DNA of 64,000 nt, taken from Clostridiales bacterium. GTDB lineage: Bacteria > Bacillota > Clostridia > Peptostreptococcales > Anaerovoracaceae. Under the pieces are notes generated by a model that saw nothing but the letters and a program-made list of their open reading frames with translations, searched no databases and was not told where the DNA came from. Made by a program: the position numbers and the translations under genes. The stretch lies in NCBI GenBank assembly GCA_015243575.1, contig CP042469.1, forward strand, positions 3,934,929-3,998,928, given 5' to 3'. Positions 34,016-43,001 of the stretch are shown here, piece after piece. How positions within the stretch are numbered: position 1 is the first letter of the stretch; the number at the start of each line of letters is the position of its first letter.

Positions 34016-34912
34016 ATGTATTTATGTATCGACATTGGTGGAACTGCTATCAAGTATGGAATTGCTCATGTGAGTAAAAAAACAATTGAATTCATCGATA
34101 AAAAAGAGATTGCAACAGATGCAAAGAAAATCAAAGGGCCTGGTATTGAAAAGAAAATCGTTTCCATCGTAAGGGAAAACCGGAAAGCTTATGAATTAGA
34201 GGGCGTAGCAATTTCAACTGCTGGAGTAGTCAATTCTGTAACAGGAGATATCATATTTGCAAATGATAATATACCGGATTATATCGGCATTAATCTGAAA
34301 AAGCGTGTGGAAAATGAATTTGGACTCCCTTGCGCGGTTGAAAATGATGTGAATGCTGCTGCCTTGGGTGAACTTGCTTATGGTTCAGGGCAAGACTACG
34401 AGCATATTCTTTGTTTGACGGTAGGAACGGGTATTGGCGGAGCGTTGATTCTAGATGGAAAACTGTACCATGGAAGCACCTATAACGCGGGTGAAGTGGG
34501 TTACATGTCGATTAATGGTAGGACCCTTGAAGAGGAGGCGTCCGTAAGTGCTTTGATCCAGCGGGTCTTAGATCAAATGGATGACAAGGAAATCACATTA
34601 GACGGGAAAAGCATTTTTCATCTGGCACGGAATGGAAATGCCATATGCCAAAAAGAAATTGACAGAATGTGCAGTGCACTGGCACAGGGGATCGTACAGT
34701 GTGTGTGTATCACCAACCCGCAGGCAGTAATTCTTGGAGGGGGTATCATGAGCCAGGAAGATTATCTGCGTCCTATCATGGAACAGTATCTAGAAAAATA
34801 TATTTGGAACAATACGATTGGTAATATAAAATTGATCTTTGCCGTGTTAGGCAATGACGCTGGAATGGCGGGAGCAGGCTACAACCTTAAGCAAAAAATA
34901 GATGATATGTAG
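34016..34912 (+). CDS. ROK-family sugar kinase (NanK/glucokinase-like)
   Basis: A 298-residue ROK kinase. The ATP-binding DIGGTAIKYG opens the protein, the catalytic ENDVNAAALGE lies near residue 105, and the glycine-rich TVGTGIGGALI near 137. The C-terminal zinc-type CxCxxxxC cluster of some ROK members is not obvious, though CVCITNP and MCSALAQG contain cysteines. With NanE in the same operon, phosphorylation of N-acetylmannosamine is plausible; GlcNAc or glucose are alternatives. ATG 34016 is chosen because GGGAGGG lies before it. Confidence 0.85.
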   Translation: MYLCIDIGGTAIKYGIAHVSKKTIEFIDKKEIATDAKKIKGPGIEKKIVSIVRENRKAYELEGVAISTAGVVNSVTGDIIFANDNIPDYIGINLKKRVENEFGLPCAVENDVNAAALGELAYGSGQDYEHILCLTVGTGIGGALILDGKLYHGSTYNAGEVGYMSINGRTLEEEASVSALIQRVLDQMDDKEITLDGKSIFHLARNGNAICQKEIDRMCSALAQGIVQCVCITNPQAVILGGGIMSQEDYLRPIMEQYLEKYIWNNTIGNIKLIFAVLGNDAGMAGAGYNLKQKIDDM

Positions 34913-34952
34913 CCCTTGGTATATTTCCCCTGGAGCAGAATTGTAATTGAAT

Positions 34953-35011
34953 AAGGTTGCATCTTTGAGATTAGAAATTGACATTACGAAGGTTGCACCT
35001 GTGAGATTAGA
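34953..35011. repeat. Two 23-bp direct repeats before the HPr gene
   Basis: The 23-bp word starting AAGGTTGCATCTTTGAGA occurs at 34953-34975 and, with two mismatches, at 34989-35011, a period of 36 bp. Their conserved part ends GAGATTAGA. A short hairpin ATTCCGC/GCGGAAT (35032-35050) follows. The gap of 155 bp between the ROK and HPr genes may hold a promoter or regulator site for the last two genes. Confidence 0.55.
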
Positions 35012-35066
35012 GACGAATAAATAGAATAAGTATTCCGCCCAATGCGGAATGAATTTGGAGGTTATT

Positions 35067-35327
35067 ATGGCACGTCAGGCAGTAAGCGTAAAAAATAATA
35101 CAGGGTTACATGCACGTCCTGCAGCAGAATTCGCAAAAATTGCGAAAAGTGCGCTTTGTGAAGTATATGTGGAGAAGGATGGTAAGAAAGCTAATGCCAA
35201 GAGTGTATTAGGAATACTCTCTTTAGCAATCTGCAAAGGTAATGTGATTGATATTATCACGAAAGGTGAAGGTGAAGATGCGGCGCTCTCTCAATTAGTA
35301 AGTTTCATAGATGGCTTGATCGAGTAA
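35067..35327 (+). CDS. HPr-family phosphocarrier protein of the PTS operon
   Basis: An 86-residue HPr. The phosphorylated histidine lies in [15 protein letters not shown] (His near residue 14) and the regulatory serine in [11 protein letters not shown] (Ser near 45), with the standard length. It relays phosphate from enzyme I to the EIIA at 33472. A dedicated HPr in a sugar operon, besides the usual chromosomal one, is uncommon; it may raise flux or be specialised for this sugar. ATG 35067 follows TTGGAGG. Enzyme I is not in this window. Confidence 0.92.
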   Translation: MARQAVSVKNNTGLHARPAAEFAKIAKSALCEVYVEKDGKKANAKSVLGILSLAICKGNVIDIITKGEGEDAALSQLVSFIDGLIE

Positions 35328-35367
35328 GCACTTGATAACTGCCTTCCAAATAATAGGAGGTCCTAAA

Positions 35368-36060
35368 TTGGAAAAAAATAATGTGATTCTTTCGCTGAAA
35401 AATGGATTGATTGTATCTTGTCAGGCTTTGCCGGGAGAGCCCTTATATACTGAGATTGGCGGGATCATGCCCCTGATGGCTCTGGCGGCTAAAAATGCAG
35501 GAGCCTGTGCGATCAGAGCAAATAGCACCAGAGATATTGTACAAATAAAAGAAACCGTTAATTTGCCTGTGATAGGAATTATCAAGAAGCAATATGACGG
35601 GTATGAACAACATATTACAGCAACGATGCAGGAGATTGATGATCTGGCAGCTGTTAAAGCGGATATAATTGCCTTTGATTGCACATTGCGTGAAAGGCCT
35701 AATTATAAAGACGTAAGTGTCTTTGTACAAGATATTAAAAAAAAGTATCCGAATCAATTATTGATGGCTGATATATCCACAGTTGAAGAGGGGATGAATG
35801 CATATGAGGCGGGGGTGGACTTGGTCGGTACGACTTTAAGCGGTTATACAAAATACTCGCCTCAAATGGGAGAACCCGATTTACAACTTGTGCGTGAGCT
35901 GTCAAAGCAGATCACGATTCCTGTGATTGCAGAAGGACGATATCATTATCCAAAGCAAGTAAAGAAAGCACTAGAAGCAGGAGCATATGCCGTGGTAGTC
36001 GGTGGAGCAATTACACGTCCGCAAGAAATCACCGCAAGATTTTTGAGTGAGATAAGATAG
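35368..36060 (+). CDS. nanE: N-acetylmannosamine-6-phosphate 2-epimerase
   Basis: A 230-residue TIM-barrel enzyme of the NanE family, which converts ManNAc-6-phosphate to GlcNAc-6-phosphate. Family words are [15 protein letters not shown], a [15 protein letters not shown]-like strand, [22 protein letters not shown] and [20 protein letters not shown]. The likely start is TTG 35368, seven bases after GGAGGT; a TTG at 35332 has no site. As the last gene of the operon it points to an amino sugar as the substrate. NagA and NagB, the next enzymes, are not in the window. Confidence 0.9.
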   Translation: MEKNNVILSLKNGLIVSCQALPGEPLYTEIGGIMPLMALAAKNAGACAIRANSTRDIVQIKETVNLPVIGIIKKQYDGYEQHITATMQEIDDLAAVKADIIAFDCTLRERPNYKDVSVFVQDIKKKYPNQLLMADISTVEEGMNAYEAGVDLVGTTLSGYTKYSPQMGEPDLQLVRELSKQITIPVIAEGRYHYPKQVKKALEAGAYAVVVGGAITRPQEITARFLSEIR

Positions 36061-36098
36061 GGATAGGGATAGGGATTCCCATCCCCGAAGGAAACAAG

Positions 36099-36191
36099 AG
36101 TGAGCCTCTAAACCGGAAGGAAAGCATAAAGCCGATCTAATTGATGCTGCTGATCTGACACCGCTTTTCTTCTTCCATTAAAAGGCTCACT
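36099..36191. terminator. Large stem-loop between convergent NanE and MCP genes
   Basis: AGTGAGCCT (36099-36107) pairs with AGGCTCACT (36183-36191), and inside it GGAAGGAAAGC-like and GCTTTTCTTCTTCC stretches also pair. The long loop is unlike a simple terminator, but the place between two convergent genes and the T-rich flanks suit a bidirectional one. Confidence 0.4.
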
Positions 36192-36205
36192 GTTTATTTG
36201 GTAAA

Positions 36206-39200
36206 TTAATACTTGTCCTGTTCCGTTAAAATGATCCTACTTGGAATCTCTTTGACTTGAGTTGTCTCTGGTGCTTCGAACTGATTGGACAAGAATCTTG
36301 TATTTGATTCTTTCATTTTAAATTTGCCCACCATTTCTTTGAGGAACTCAGACTGAGAGGATAGTTCTTCACTTGCTGCAGCGCTTTCTTCAGCTGTTGC
36401 TGAATTGTTTTGAACAACCATTGATACCTGCTCGATCCCCTTATTGATTTGAGCGATGCCTGAAGCCTGTTCGTTGGAAGCGGTGGAGATTCCTTTTACG
36501 AGATCTGCGGCTTCTCCGACCTTGCTGGCAATGCCTTTGAGGGCAGCTGCCGTATCATTTGCGATCTTTGTACCAGAGCTAACCTTCGAAATAGAACCTT
36601 CTATCAGTTCTGTTGTTTCCTTGGCAGCTTCTGCACTTCTTGCAGCTAAATTACGAACTTCTTCTGCGACAACAGCGAATCCTTTCCCGTGAACACCGGC
36701 TCTTGCTGCCTCGACTGCTGCGTTCAGTGCCAGGATGTTGGTTTGAAATGCAATGTCATCGATGACCTTAATGATCTTAGAAATATTAGAGGAAGCCTCG
36801 TTTATTTCTGCCATCGAATCCAGCATTCCACTCATTTGATCATTGCCGCGTTCTGCAAATGCTTTTGCATCTTCTGCAAGGTCGCTTGCAAGATTTGCGT
36901 TCATTGCATTTTCTTTCGTCTGCGTTGCAATTTCTGCAATGGAAGCGGATAATTCTTCAATCGAGCTGGCTTGTTCTGTGGCTCCTTGAGATAATGCCTG
37001 ACTTCCGTCAGAAACCTGTCTGGCTCCAGAATTAACTTGCTCAGCTGCTTCGTTGATATTTCCGAGCACTTCGCTTAAAGAGGTGATGATGTTGTTCAGA
37101 GAATCCTTGATTGCAACAAAATCGCCGGTATAATTGGCCGTCACTGCTAAATCGAGATTTCCGTCTCCAATTTCTTTCAGTACATTGGTTATTTCGAAGA
37201 TATAGATGCGGAGGTTCTCCAGAGTTCTGTTCAGTGCATTTTTTATGAGCGCGTGATCCCCCGTGTAGTCTCCCTTTACCAGCACCCCAAGATTACCTTT
37301 TTCCATCGCTTCAAGTACTGCTGTTGCTTCTGAAATCGGTGCGATGACAACATCCAGAGTATGATTGATTCCCTCAACGACCTTTGCATACTCGCCGTCG
37401 AATTTATCGACCTGGCCTCTGACTGACAATTTGCCTTCCACCGCAGATTGAGAAAGCATGCTGGTTTCATCTACCAGTGCTTTGATATTCTCCATCATAC
37501 CAATGAGCGTCGGCACTAAAGTATCATTTTCAGATCTTTTCCCGCCTTGCTTCAGAGCTTCAAGCTCATCGAGATCTCCAATAGAAATTTCATCGAGAAT
37601 TCTGAACAAATTCTGGATTCGGTCGATCACCATATTGATGGAATCTGAAATATCTTTATAGATTCCAAGATAAGCGCCTTCCATCCTTGATGAATAATCG
37701 TTCAGGCTCATTTGTTTTAATATTTCCTTGCCTTTGACAAGGCCGTCAAGACCGTCAATACACGAGTTGATGCTATTTTTAATACTATTAAAATCGCCTC
37801 TGTACTCATCAGTAATTTTTTCCGGAATCTCACCGTTTCCGATTTGCTTGATATAGCTTGCGGCTACATTAAGCGGGTCGATGACTGCGTCAAGTGTTGC
37901 ATTTACACCTGCTACGATTTTTGCAAAATCACCGCCATGTTTGGAAATTTCAGCGCGGGTGTCTAGTCTGCCTTCGACCGCAGCCCCCGAGAGCATTAAA
38001 GAATCGGCAACCAGCGCTTCGATCGCGTCGATACAGGTATTCAGACTATTCTTGATATCGTTGAAGTCACCGTTGTATTCTTCCGATATTTTCTCAGGAA
38101 TCGATCCTTTGCTAATCTGATTCATATAGTTGGCTGCCACATCCAGCGGCTCGATGACCGCATCCAAAGTGCGGTTAAAGCCTGCGATGATATCTCTGTA
38201 ACCGCCTTGGAAGGAATTCATATTGCCGCGGTTCGCAAGGTTTCCGGCAACCGCAGCAGCCGTCATGCTTTCCGCCTCTGATACCAGGCTCTTTAGTGTT
38301 TTCACTACGGAAACCATGCTAAAGGCCAGTTTATCCTTTTCAGAACGTGGCACGATCTCAATCTCCAGATCACCGGAGGCGATTCGATCGGCTTCCTCCG
38401 CTTGTTGCTTTATACTGTTTGTCATTTTGAGAAAGGATTCCATTAGGATTCCGATTTCATCTTTTTTTGTATTCTCAATGTTAAAATCTGTATCTCCTAG
38501 TGCAATACGATCCGCCACATCAGTAATTCTTCTTAAAGGGATCGACAAACTTTTACGTAGAAAAATAATGATTATGAAGGCAAATGCTAAGAGAATAACA
38601 ACAGATAATAGCACAATTTTCATTACAGTGTCTCTTATTTGAGCATTGGTTTCGGCCATAGATTTTCCGGAGAAAGTTAGGCCGATGGCTTCTCCCTGAG
38701 CATCCAAAATTGGCTTGTATGCGGTGACATAAGGCATACCAAGAATATTGGCTTCACCGTAATACTCCTGTTTTTGCTTCAGAACAATTTCTGCAATTGC
38801 TGGATCGAGTGTTGTTCCCAGCAATCTTGACCCATCCTTGATGATGGTGGTTGAAACACGGACGTCACCCGCAAATACCGTAACATCAGTTCCGTAAAGG
38901 GATTTGATCAAATCCACAAGCTCATTGCTGCTTAAGTCATATCCAGCAGCAATACTCCCCATAACTTGTCCGTCTTGACTTGTTATAGGAGCTGCTGACA
39001 GAATGTAAAAGTGATTCTCTTCTGTTCGTCTATATTCCGCAGCACTGCTACCTTGAAGAGCATTCTTGATCAGGGTTTCCGATGGTAGTTCAATGCCTTT
39101 TATGCCAAGCTGGGATTCTGTCATTGCCATACCGCTCGCGTTCGTTACGGTCATGAAATCCAGATCGGTATGCTGAATGAGTCCATTTACTACCTCGTCC

Positions 39201-39490
39201 AACAGTGCCCCATCCTGCAATGCCATTGCATTTAGTAATTCAGACGATTGGGAAGCCTGAAGGGTATCGTTTAATGCGGAAACTCTTTTTTCCTCTAAGC
39301 GGCCGCTGAGTGCGTTGAGGCTATAGCCCGACTGCTTTTGTGCAACAGTAAGATTGTAGCTTTGATAGGACACAATTGCCACTCCCACTGCAATTGATAC
39401 TGCTAACAACATACATACGATAAAACTTGCAATTACTTTAACTGTAATTTTGAGGTTAAAGAACCATTCTACTAAATTAATCTGCTTCAT
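36206..39490 (-). CDS. Methyl-accepting chemotaxis protein with a long HAMP-like array
   Basis: A 1094-residue chemoreceptor. Residues about 15-37 are membrane helix 1, 40-285 an extracellular Cache-like sensor, 288-312 membrane helix 2 ([17 protein letters not shown]). A first HAMP ([18 protein letters not shown]) is followed by about eight more HAMP-like repeats in which G-x-I/G-x-P-E-K-I and YNGDF/YRGDF words recur, then the signalling domain (about 830-1070) with the conserved hairpin [19 protein letters not shown]. Poly-HAMP arrays of this kind may tune signals along a long coiled coil. The sensed ligand is unknown. Only a two-base-pair-rich A/T leader with a flagellar-type promoter lies before it. 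Confidence 0.9.
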   Translation of the reverse strand: MKQINLVEWFFNLKITVKVIASFIVCMLLAVSIAVGVAIVSYQSYNLTVAQKQSGYSLNALSGRLEEKRVSALNDTLQASQSSELLNAMALQDGALLDEVVNGLIQHTDLDFMTVTNASGMAMTESQLGIKGIELPSETLIKNALQGSSAAEYRRTEENHFYILSAAPITSQDGQVMGSIAAGYDLSSNELVDLIKSLYGTDVTVFAGDVRVSTTIIKDGSRLLGTTLDPAIAEIVLKQKQEYYGEANILGMPYVTAYKPILDAQGEAIGLTFSGKSMAETNAQIRDTVMKIVLLSVVILLAFAFIIIIFLRKSLSIPLRRITDVADRIALGDTDFNIENTKKDEIGILMESFLKMTNSIKQQAEEADRIASGDLEIEIVPRSEKDKLAFSMVSVVKTLKSLVSEAESMTAAAVAGNLANRGNMNSFQGGYRDIIAGFNRTLDAVIEPLDVAANYMNQISKGSIPEKISEEYNGDFNDIKNSLNTCIDAIEALVADSLMLSGAAVEGRLDTRAEISKHGGDFAKIVAGVNATLDAVIDPLNVAASYIKQIGNGEIPEKITDEYRGDFNSIKNSINSCIDGLDGLVKGKEILKQMSLNDYSSRMEGAYLGIYKDISDSINMVIDRIQNLFRILDEISIGDLDELEALKQGGKRSENDTLVPTLIGMMENIKALVDETSMLSQSAVEGKLSVRGQVDKFDGEYAKVVEGINHTLDVVIAPISEATAVLEAMEKGNLGVLVKGDYTGDHALIKNALNRTLENLRIYIFEITNVLKEIGDGNLDLAVTANYTGDFVAIKDSLNNIITSLSEVLGNINEAAEQVNSGARQVSDGSQALSQGATEQASSIEELSASIAEIATQTKENAMNANLASDLAEDAKAFAERGNDQMSGMLDSMAEINEASSNISKIIKVIDDIAFQTNILALNAAVEAARAGVHGKGFAVVAEEVRNLAARSAEAAKETTELIEGSISKVSSGTKIANDTAAALKGIASKVGEAADLVKGISTASNEQASGIAQINKGIEQVSMVVQNNSATAEESAAASEELSSQSEFLKEMVGKFKMKESNTRFLSNQFEAPETTQVKEIPSRIILTEQDKY

Positions 39491-39572
39491 TCACATGTGT
39501 TTTCCTTTCGATTATAAATACCCCTATAGATAGATAGGTCTGTAGATATATAGATATATACCCCATATATTT

Positions 39573-39599
39573 ATATCGAAATACTTTACTAAGAATTAA
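39573..39599 (-). promoter_or_regulatory. Candidate sigma-28 (FliA/SigD-type) promoter of the MCP gene
   Basis: Reading leftwards, TTAA (39599-39596), 15 bases, then TTCGATAT (39580-39573) resemble the sigma-28 pattern TAAA-N15-GCCGATAA (CGATA shared). It lies about 80 bp before the ATG. Such promoters commonly drive chemotaxis genes. The -35 match is partial. Confidence 0.4.
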
Positions 39600-39640
39600 G
39601 CTAAAGTAGAGAAATTAGTTTCTCCAAATTATTCTACTTA

Positions 39641-41080
39641 TTAGGAATTGAAGTGTTTCTCCAATTCTGATAGATAAAGATAGAGCCGGTCTATCGTTTT
39701 TTCAAAGATATCACTTGGCGCGGCCAAAGAAATGCGCACCCAGTAATCATTTTCCTTTGCCTTCGTCAGGGCAAAGCCGGATTCTGTGAATATGGCAATC
39801 CCCGTTTTCTGCAGAAGATCTTTGCAAAATTCCAGTTCACCGAGTTTGGAACAAGGTTTTAACTTTACTAAATAGTTAAAACCACCATCCATTTCGGTTG
39901 AAGCCGTCAAGTAAGGAGATAATTTTTTGCTGAAATATTCCTTATTTGAGGCAAAGACTGTTTCTTTCGCGTACATTTCCTCTCTGTATTTCTTATATTC
40001 ATCGAAAAGACGCTCGTCCACTAATTCTGTAACATAGTCCCATATAGGCTGGGGGCATAGCACCGTAGTGACAAAAAACATCCGCTTGAAACAAAGGATG
40101 ATCCTCTCTCTCACTCGTTCAGCCTGTCCGTATTGCTCACTCAGATGCAAACACCGAAAAAGCATCGTAATCCACACTGCGATTGTAGGCATGTTCGGCG
40201 GATTCATGATACTTACTTGCTTCGATCTGACAAACTGGATCACGTCATAATGGCCCGCAATGTATCCAATCCGAAAGCCGGGAACACTTTCGGTTTTAGA
40301 AAAGGAATTGACAATAATGCTTTTTCTCATCATTTTGTTCTCCATAATCATCGGCTCCGGAACAGTCACATCCTTTTCAGACAGGATCATATTACACACG
40401 CAGTCAAAGATACAATAGATGCCTTTTTGGTATAATGTCTGCATGATCTGATCCAGCTCCTCGTCCTGGTATTTTTCACCGGACGGATTGCAGGGGTATG
40501 TAAATACAAGAACATCAGGCTTGAATTGTTCAATATCCACCTTCAACTCACTTACTGTGGGCATATCCCTATTGGGCAATGCGGAGCGGCTTTCTCTCAT
40601 TTGATAACCGTATTCATTCCCGAGGGTCATATAAAGAGGATATGTCATCCCGACCAAAAGCATCCTTTTCTTGCCAATGGAATGGAGGTAGGCGACGGCA
40701 AGGGAGGCGGCTTGACTTGCTCCGATCGTCATGCAAACTTCAAGATTCGCTTTGAGGGAGATATTCCCCCTTGAAAATAGAAATCTCTCGTAGAGCTTGA
40801 CCGCGTAATTTGCTGTCTGAAACCCATCCATGGAGGTATACCGTTGGTACAGAAAGTCTTCTTCGATTTCTTTCTGCATGGTCTCCTTCCAGATTGTCGG
40901 CGCGGAAAGGTGATTGACGCCAGAGGAAAGCATCATATAATCGTCCCTCACCGGCAGATGAAATACTTCCGCATGGATTCCAAACTGCTTCGATAAAAAT
41001 TGATTCGGATTCCAAGGTTTTGCTCTTTGCTTCCAAGCATGGGGCAGAATGCGGCTTATTCTCAAAAAAAAGTGCTTCAT
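39641..41080 (-). CDS. PLP-dependent aminotransferase-like enzyme of the peptide cluster
   Basis: A 479-residue fold-type I PLP enzyme of the class I/II aminotransferase family. Visible family words are TIGASQAASLAV, VFTYPCNPSG (with the YPxNP-type substrate-binding Asn), CIFDCVCNMI (Asp for the PLP nitrogen region) and the lysine in NSFSKTESVPGFRIGYIAG that binds PLP. Its N-terminal 80 residues are unlike the usual aminotransferase start. It begins 17 bp after the ABC transporter gene and so belongs to the same transcript as the radical SAM enzyme and precursor peptide. It could modify the peptide (for example a terminal amine or a carboxyl group) or make a side-product; neither is shown. 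Confidence 0.75.
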   Translation of the reverse strand: MKHFFLRISRILPHAWKQRAKPWNPNQFLSKQFGIHAEVFHLPVRDDYMMLSSGVNHLSAPTIWKETMQKEIEEDFLYQRYTSMDGFQTANYAVKLYERFLFSRGNISLKANLEVCMTIGASQAASLAVAYLHSIGKKRMLLVGMTYPLYMTLGNEYGYQMRESRSALPNRDMPTVSELKVDIEQFKPDVLVFTYPCNPSGEKYQDEELDQIMQTLYQKGIYCIFDCVCNMILSEKDVTVPEPMIMENKMMRKSIIVNSFSKTESVPGFRIGYIAGHYDVIQFVRSKQVSIMNPPNMPTIAVWITMLFRCLHLSEQYGQAERVRERIILCFKRMFFVTTVLCPQPIWDYVTELVDERLFDEYKKYREEMYAKETVFASNKEYFSKKLSPYLTASTEMDGGFNYLVKLKPCSKLGELEFCKDLLQKTGIAIFTESGFALTKAKENDYWVRISLAAPSDIFEKTIDRLYLYLSELEKHFNS

Positions 41081-41097
41081 CTTTCCCTCCGCAGAAA

Positions 41098-42762
41098 TTA
41101 CATAGGCCGGATATCCCAGTCGACAATTTGATACATATGGTCTGCAATATCCATGAGGCTCCTTCTATGTGTGATGACGAGAACGGTCTTTTCCTTTAGA
41201 CTTTTGATGGTATCAAAGATGATGCGCTCTGTCCCTTCATCCAGTGCGGAAGTCGGCTCATCAAAGATAATAATCGGTGCGTTCTTCAGCAAGGCCCTGG
41301 CAATTGCTAATCGCTGACGCTGCCCGCCGGAGAGGGTGTATCCCCGATCGCCCAACTCTGTGTCTAGCTTGTGAGGCAGATCCATGACCTCCTCCAGCAT
41401 TCCTACCTTTTTTAATACGTGAAAGATGTCTTCGTCCGTATGCTGGTTCTGATCCTCCACCAGATTTTCTCTTATGGTCTCGTTAAAAAACAAGTTGTCC
41501 TGGGAAACCAAAGAAATATGCTTTCGCAAATAGGCTAAGTTCATATCTTTAATGGAATGCCCGCCGATGGTGAGTGATCCTTCTGCTGTATCCCAAAGAC
41601 CGGTAATCAGGTGAATCATGGTTGTTTTCCCCTGGCCGCTTGCCCCCACAATAACGTGGGTTTTTCCCGAGTCCATCTTTACGTGTACCTGCTTGAATAC
41701 CTCTTTGCCTGTGGGATAAGAAAATTTCACATTATGAAACTCAATCCCAAAGTGCTCAAAAACAGGCTTTTCATGACCCCCGTACGTGCCCGTGGTATCA
41801 TAGATCTTATTCACTCTCCGGAGGGAAGGCATGAGTTTATTGCCCTGAACCCGCAGAGCAGCGAGGATCCTTCCCGGTTCAATTAAAAAATCCGAGTACT
41901 GGATAAAGGCCACCAGTACACCGATGGTTGCCGTTCCCATAAAGATTTTGTAGCCCTCATAGGCCATGGCTACTGCGATGGATAGGATGATGAACCCTTC
42001 TAAAGCGCCATAACCGATGTTCGATAACGTTACAATTTTTTTGTAGATGACAGACAGATTTTTCAGCATCTGCCCATATTTGCGCTTGCACTTTTCTTTG
42101 ATGCCATGAGAGGCGATGAGCGCTGCGTTTGACACAAATTCTTCTGTCAAAGAAATCTCCCGCGATAACTCTTCCCGCAGCTTGCTATAATGATCATCCA
42201 GTTTCCATTCCAAGTTGTTTTGAACAATGAGAATAAAGGGAAGAATCGCCAATAAAATTAACGCCAGATCCCACTGTAAATATGCCAAAATAGAAAGAAT
42301 TGCCAGTGAGTTGACGACATCCGCTACCGTTCTGTACACCTGATACGTAAAGGAGGCCACCTGCATATTGTCATCCATGATCACTTCCATCATGTCGCCG
42401 GTTTTATTCTTAATATAAAACTCACCTTTCTTATCAAAAAAGCGATCCATAGAAATTCTTTCTAATTTTTTTCCGTATTGAAACTCTCTTTTCTCAGTGT
42501 AAATATTGATGATTGTCCGTAAAGTCGCTTTGGACATGTTAATGACAAAAAATAATAAAGCCAACATAAGGAACCTGCGCAAATTGTCCGCATCCACCAA
42601 GGCATTGATCACCTGTACGGTAATCAGAGGCAATAACAGTGTTACTCCCGCATAGATAATCAGTAAAAACAAATACCCCCACATCGTTTCATCATATTCC
42701 TTGGCAATCTGATGGGTACGTTTCAGTGCTTGTATAAAAGTTCCACTTCCGCGTAGTTTCAT
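41098..42762 (-). CDS. ABC transporter, fused membrane and ATPase domains (peptide exporter)
   Basis: A 554-residue half-transporter. Six membrane helices (residues about 30-310) precede the ATPase with Walker A GASGQGKTT, signature LSGGQRQRLAIARALL and Walker B IIIFDEPTSALD, then switch VITHRR. There is no N-terminal C39 peptidase domain, so it does not trim its cargo. It follows the 28-residue Cys-rich precursor gene (42859-42945) by 96 bp and is the likely exporter of the mature peptide. No separate protease is present in the cluster. Confidence 0.85.
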   Translation of the reverse strand: MKLRGSGTFIQALKRTHQIAKEYDETMWGYLFLLIIYAGVTLLLPLITVQVINALVDADNLRRFLMLALLFFVINMSKATLRTIINIYTEKREFQYGKKLERISMDRFFDKKGEFYIKNKTGDMMEVIMDDNMQVASFTYQVYRTVADVVNSLAILSILAYLQWDLALILLAILPFILIVQNNLEWKLDDHYSKLREELSREISLTEEFVSNAALIASHGIKEKCKRKYGQMLKNLSVIYKKIVTLSNIGYGALEGFIILSIAVAMAYEGYKIFMGTATIGVLVAFIQYSDFLIEPGRILAALRVQGNKLMPSLRRVNKIYDTTGTYGGHEKPVFEHFGIEFHNVKFSYPTGKEVFKQVHVKMDSGKTHVIVGASGQGKTTMIHLITGLWDTAEGSLTIGGHSIKDMNLAYLRKHISLVSQDNLFFNETIRENLVEDQNQHTDEDIFHVLKKVGMLEEVMDLPHKLDTELGDRGYTLSGGQRQRLAIARALLKNAPIIIFDEPTSALDEGTERIIFDTIKSLKEKTVLVITHRRSLMDIADHMYQIVDWDIRPM

Positions 42763-42858
42763 AATACAATACTCACTATTCTCTATTAAAAAAAGCAGAG
42801 GGCAGAGTATGAACTATGTAACCGGACTCATACGCTGCCCCGCCTTCATGATATTATT

Positions 42859-42945
42859 CTAATGTTTCTGACATGACCTGGAGCATGAGTGACTGCAGGT
42901 AGCAGCACGGGTGTCGAATTCGATTGGTTCGACGATCATCTTCAT
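42859..42945 (-). CDS. 28-residue Cys-rich precursor peptide (putative RiPP)
   Basis: This short gene is easy to miss. ATG 42945 follows AAAGGAGG with ideal spacing, and the frame is 28 codons long. The N-terminal half, MKMIVEPIEFD, looks like a leader and the C-terminal half holds CSHSCSRSC, cysteines at 17, 21 and 25 in a CX3CX3C pattern, ending QKH. It lies 57 bp after the stop of the radical SAM/SPASM gene and 96 bp before an ABC exporter. The order, size and Cys pattern fit a peptide matured by the radical SAM enzyme, perhaps with thioether (sactionine- or ranthionine-type) bonds. The start resembles, from memory only, the clostridial Clo7bot/CLI_3235 group of Cys-rich peptides. Confidence 0.75.
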   Translation of the reverse strand: MKMIVEPIEFDTRAATCSHSCSRSCQKH

Positions 42946-42972
42946 AATTGGACCCTCCTTTCCCCAAGGTTT

Positions 42973-42991
42973 ATAATGCAGTTCGCATTAT
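42973..42991. repeat. 7-bp inverted repeat between the radical SAM and precursor genes
   Basis: ATAATGC (42973-42979) and GCATTAT (42985-42991) form a hairpin in the minus-strand transcript between the stop of the radical SAM gene and the precursor start site. It may stabilise the precursor part of the mRNA or reduce read-through. No T-run follows. Confidence 0.55.
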
Positions 42992-43001
42992 CATAAGTAA
43001 G

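Noticed and set aside
35332-35367. Upstream TTG start of the NanE gene
   Set aside because: No ribosome binding site precedes it, whereas GGAGGT precedes TTG 35368.
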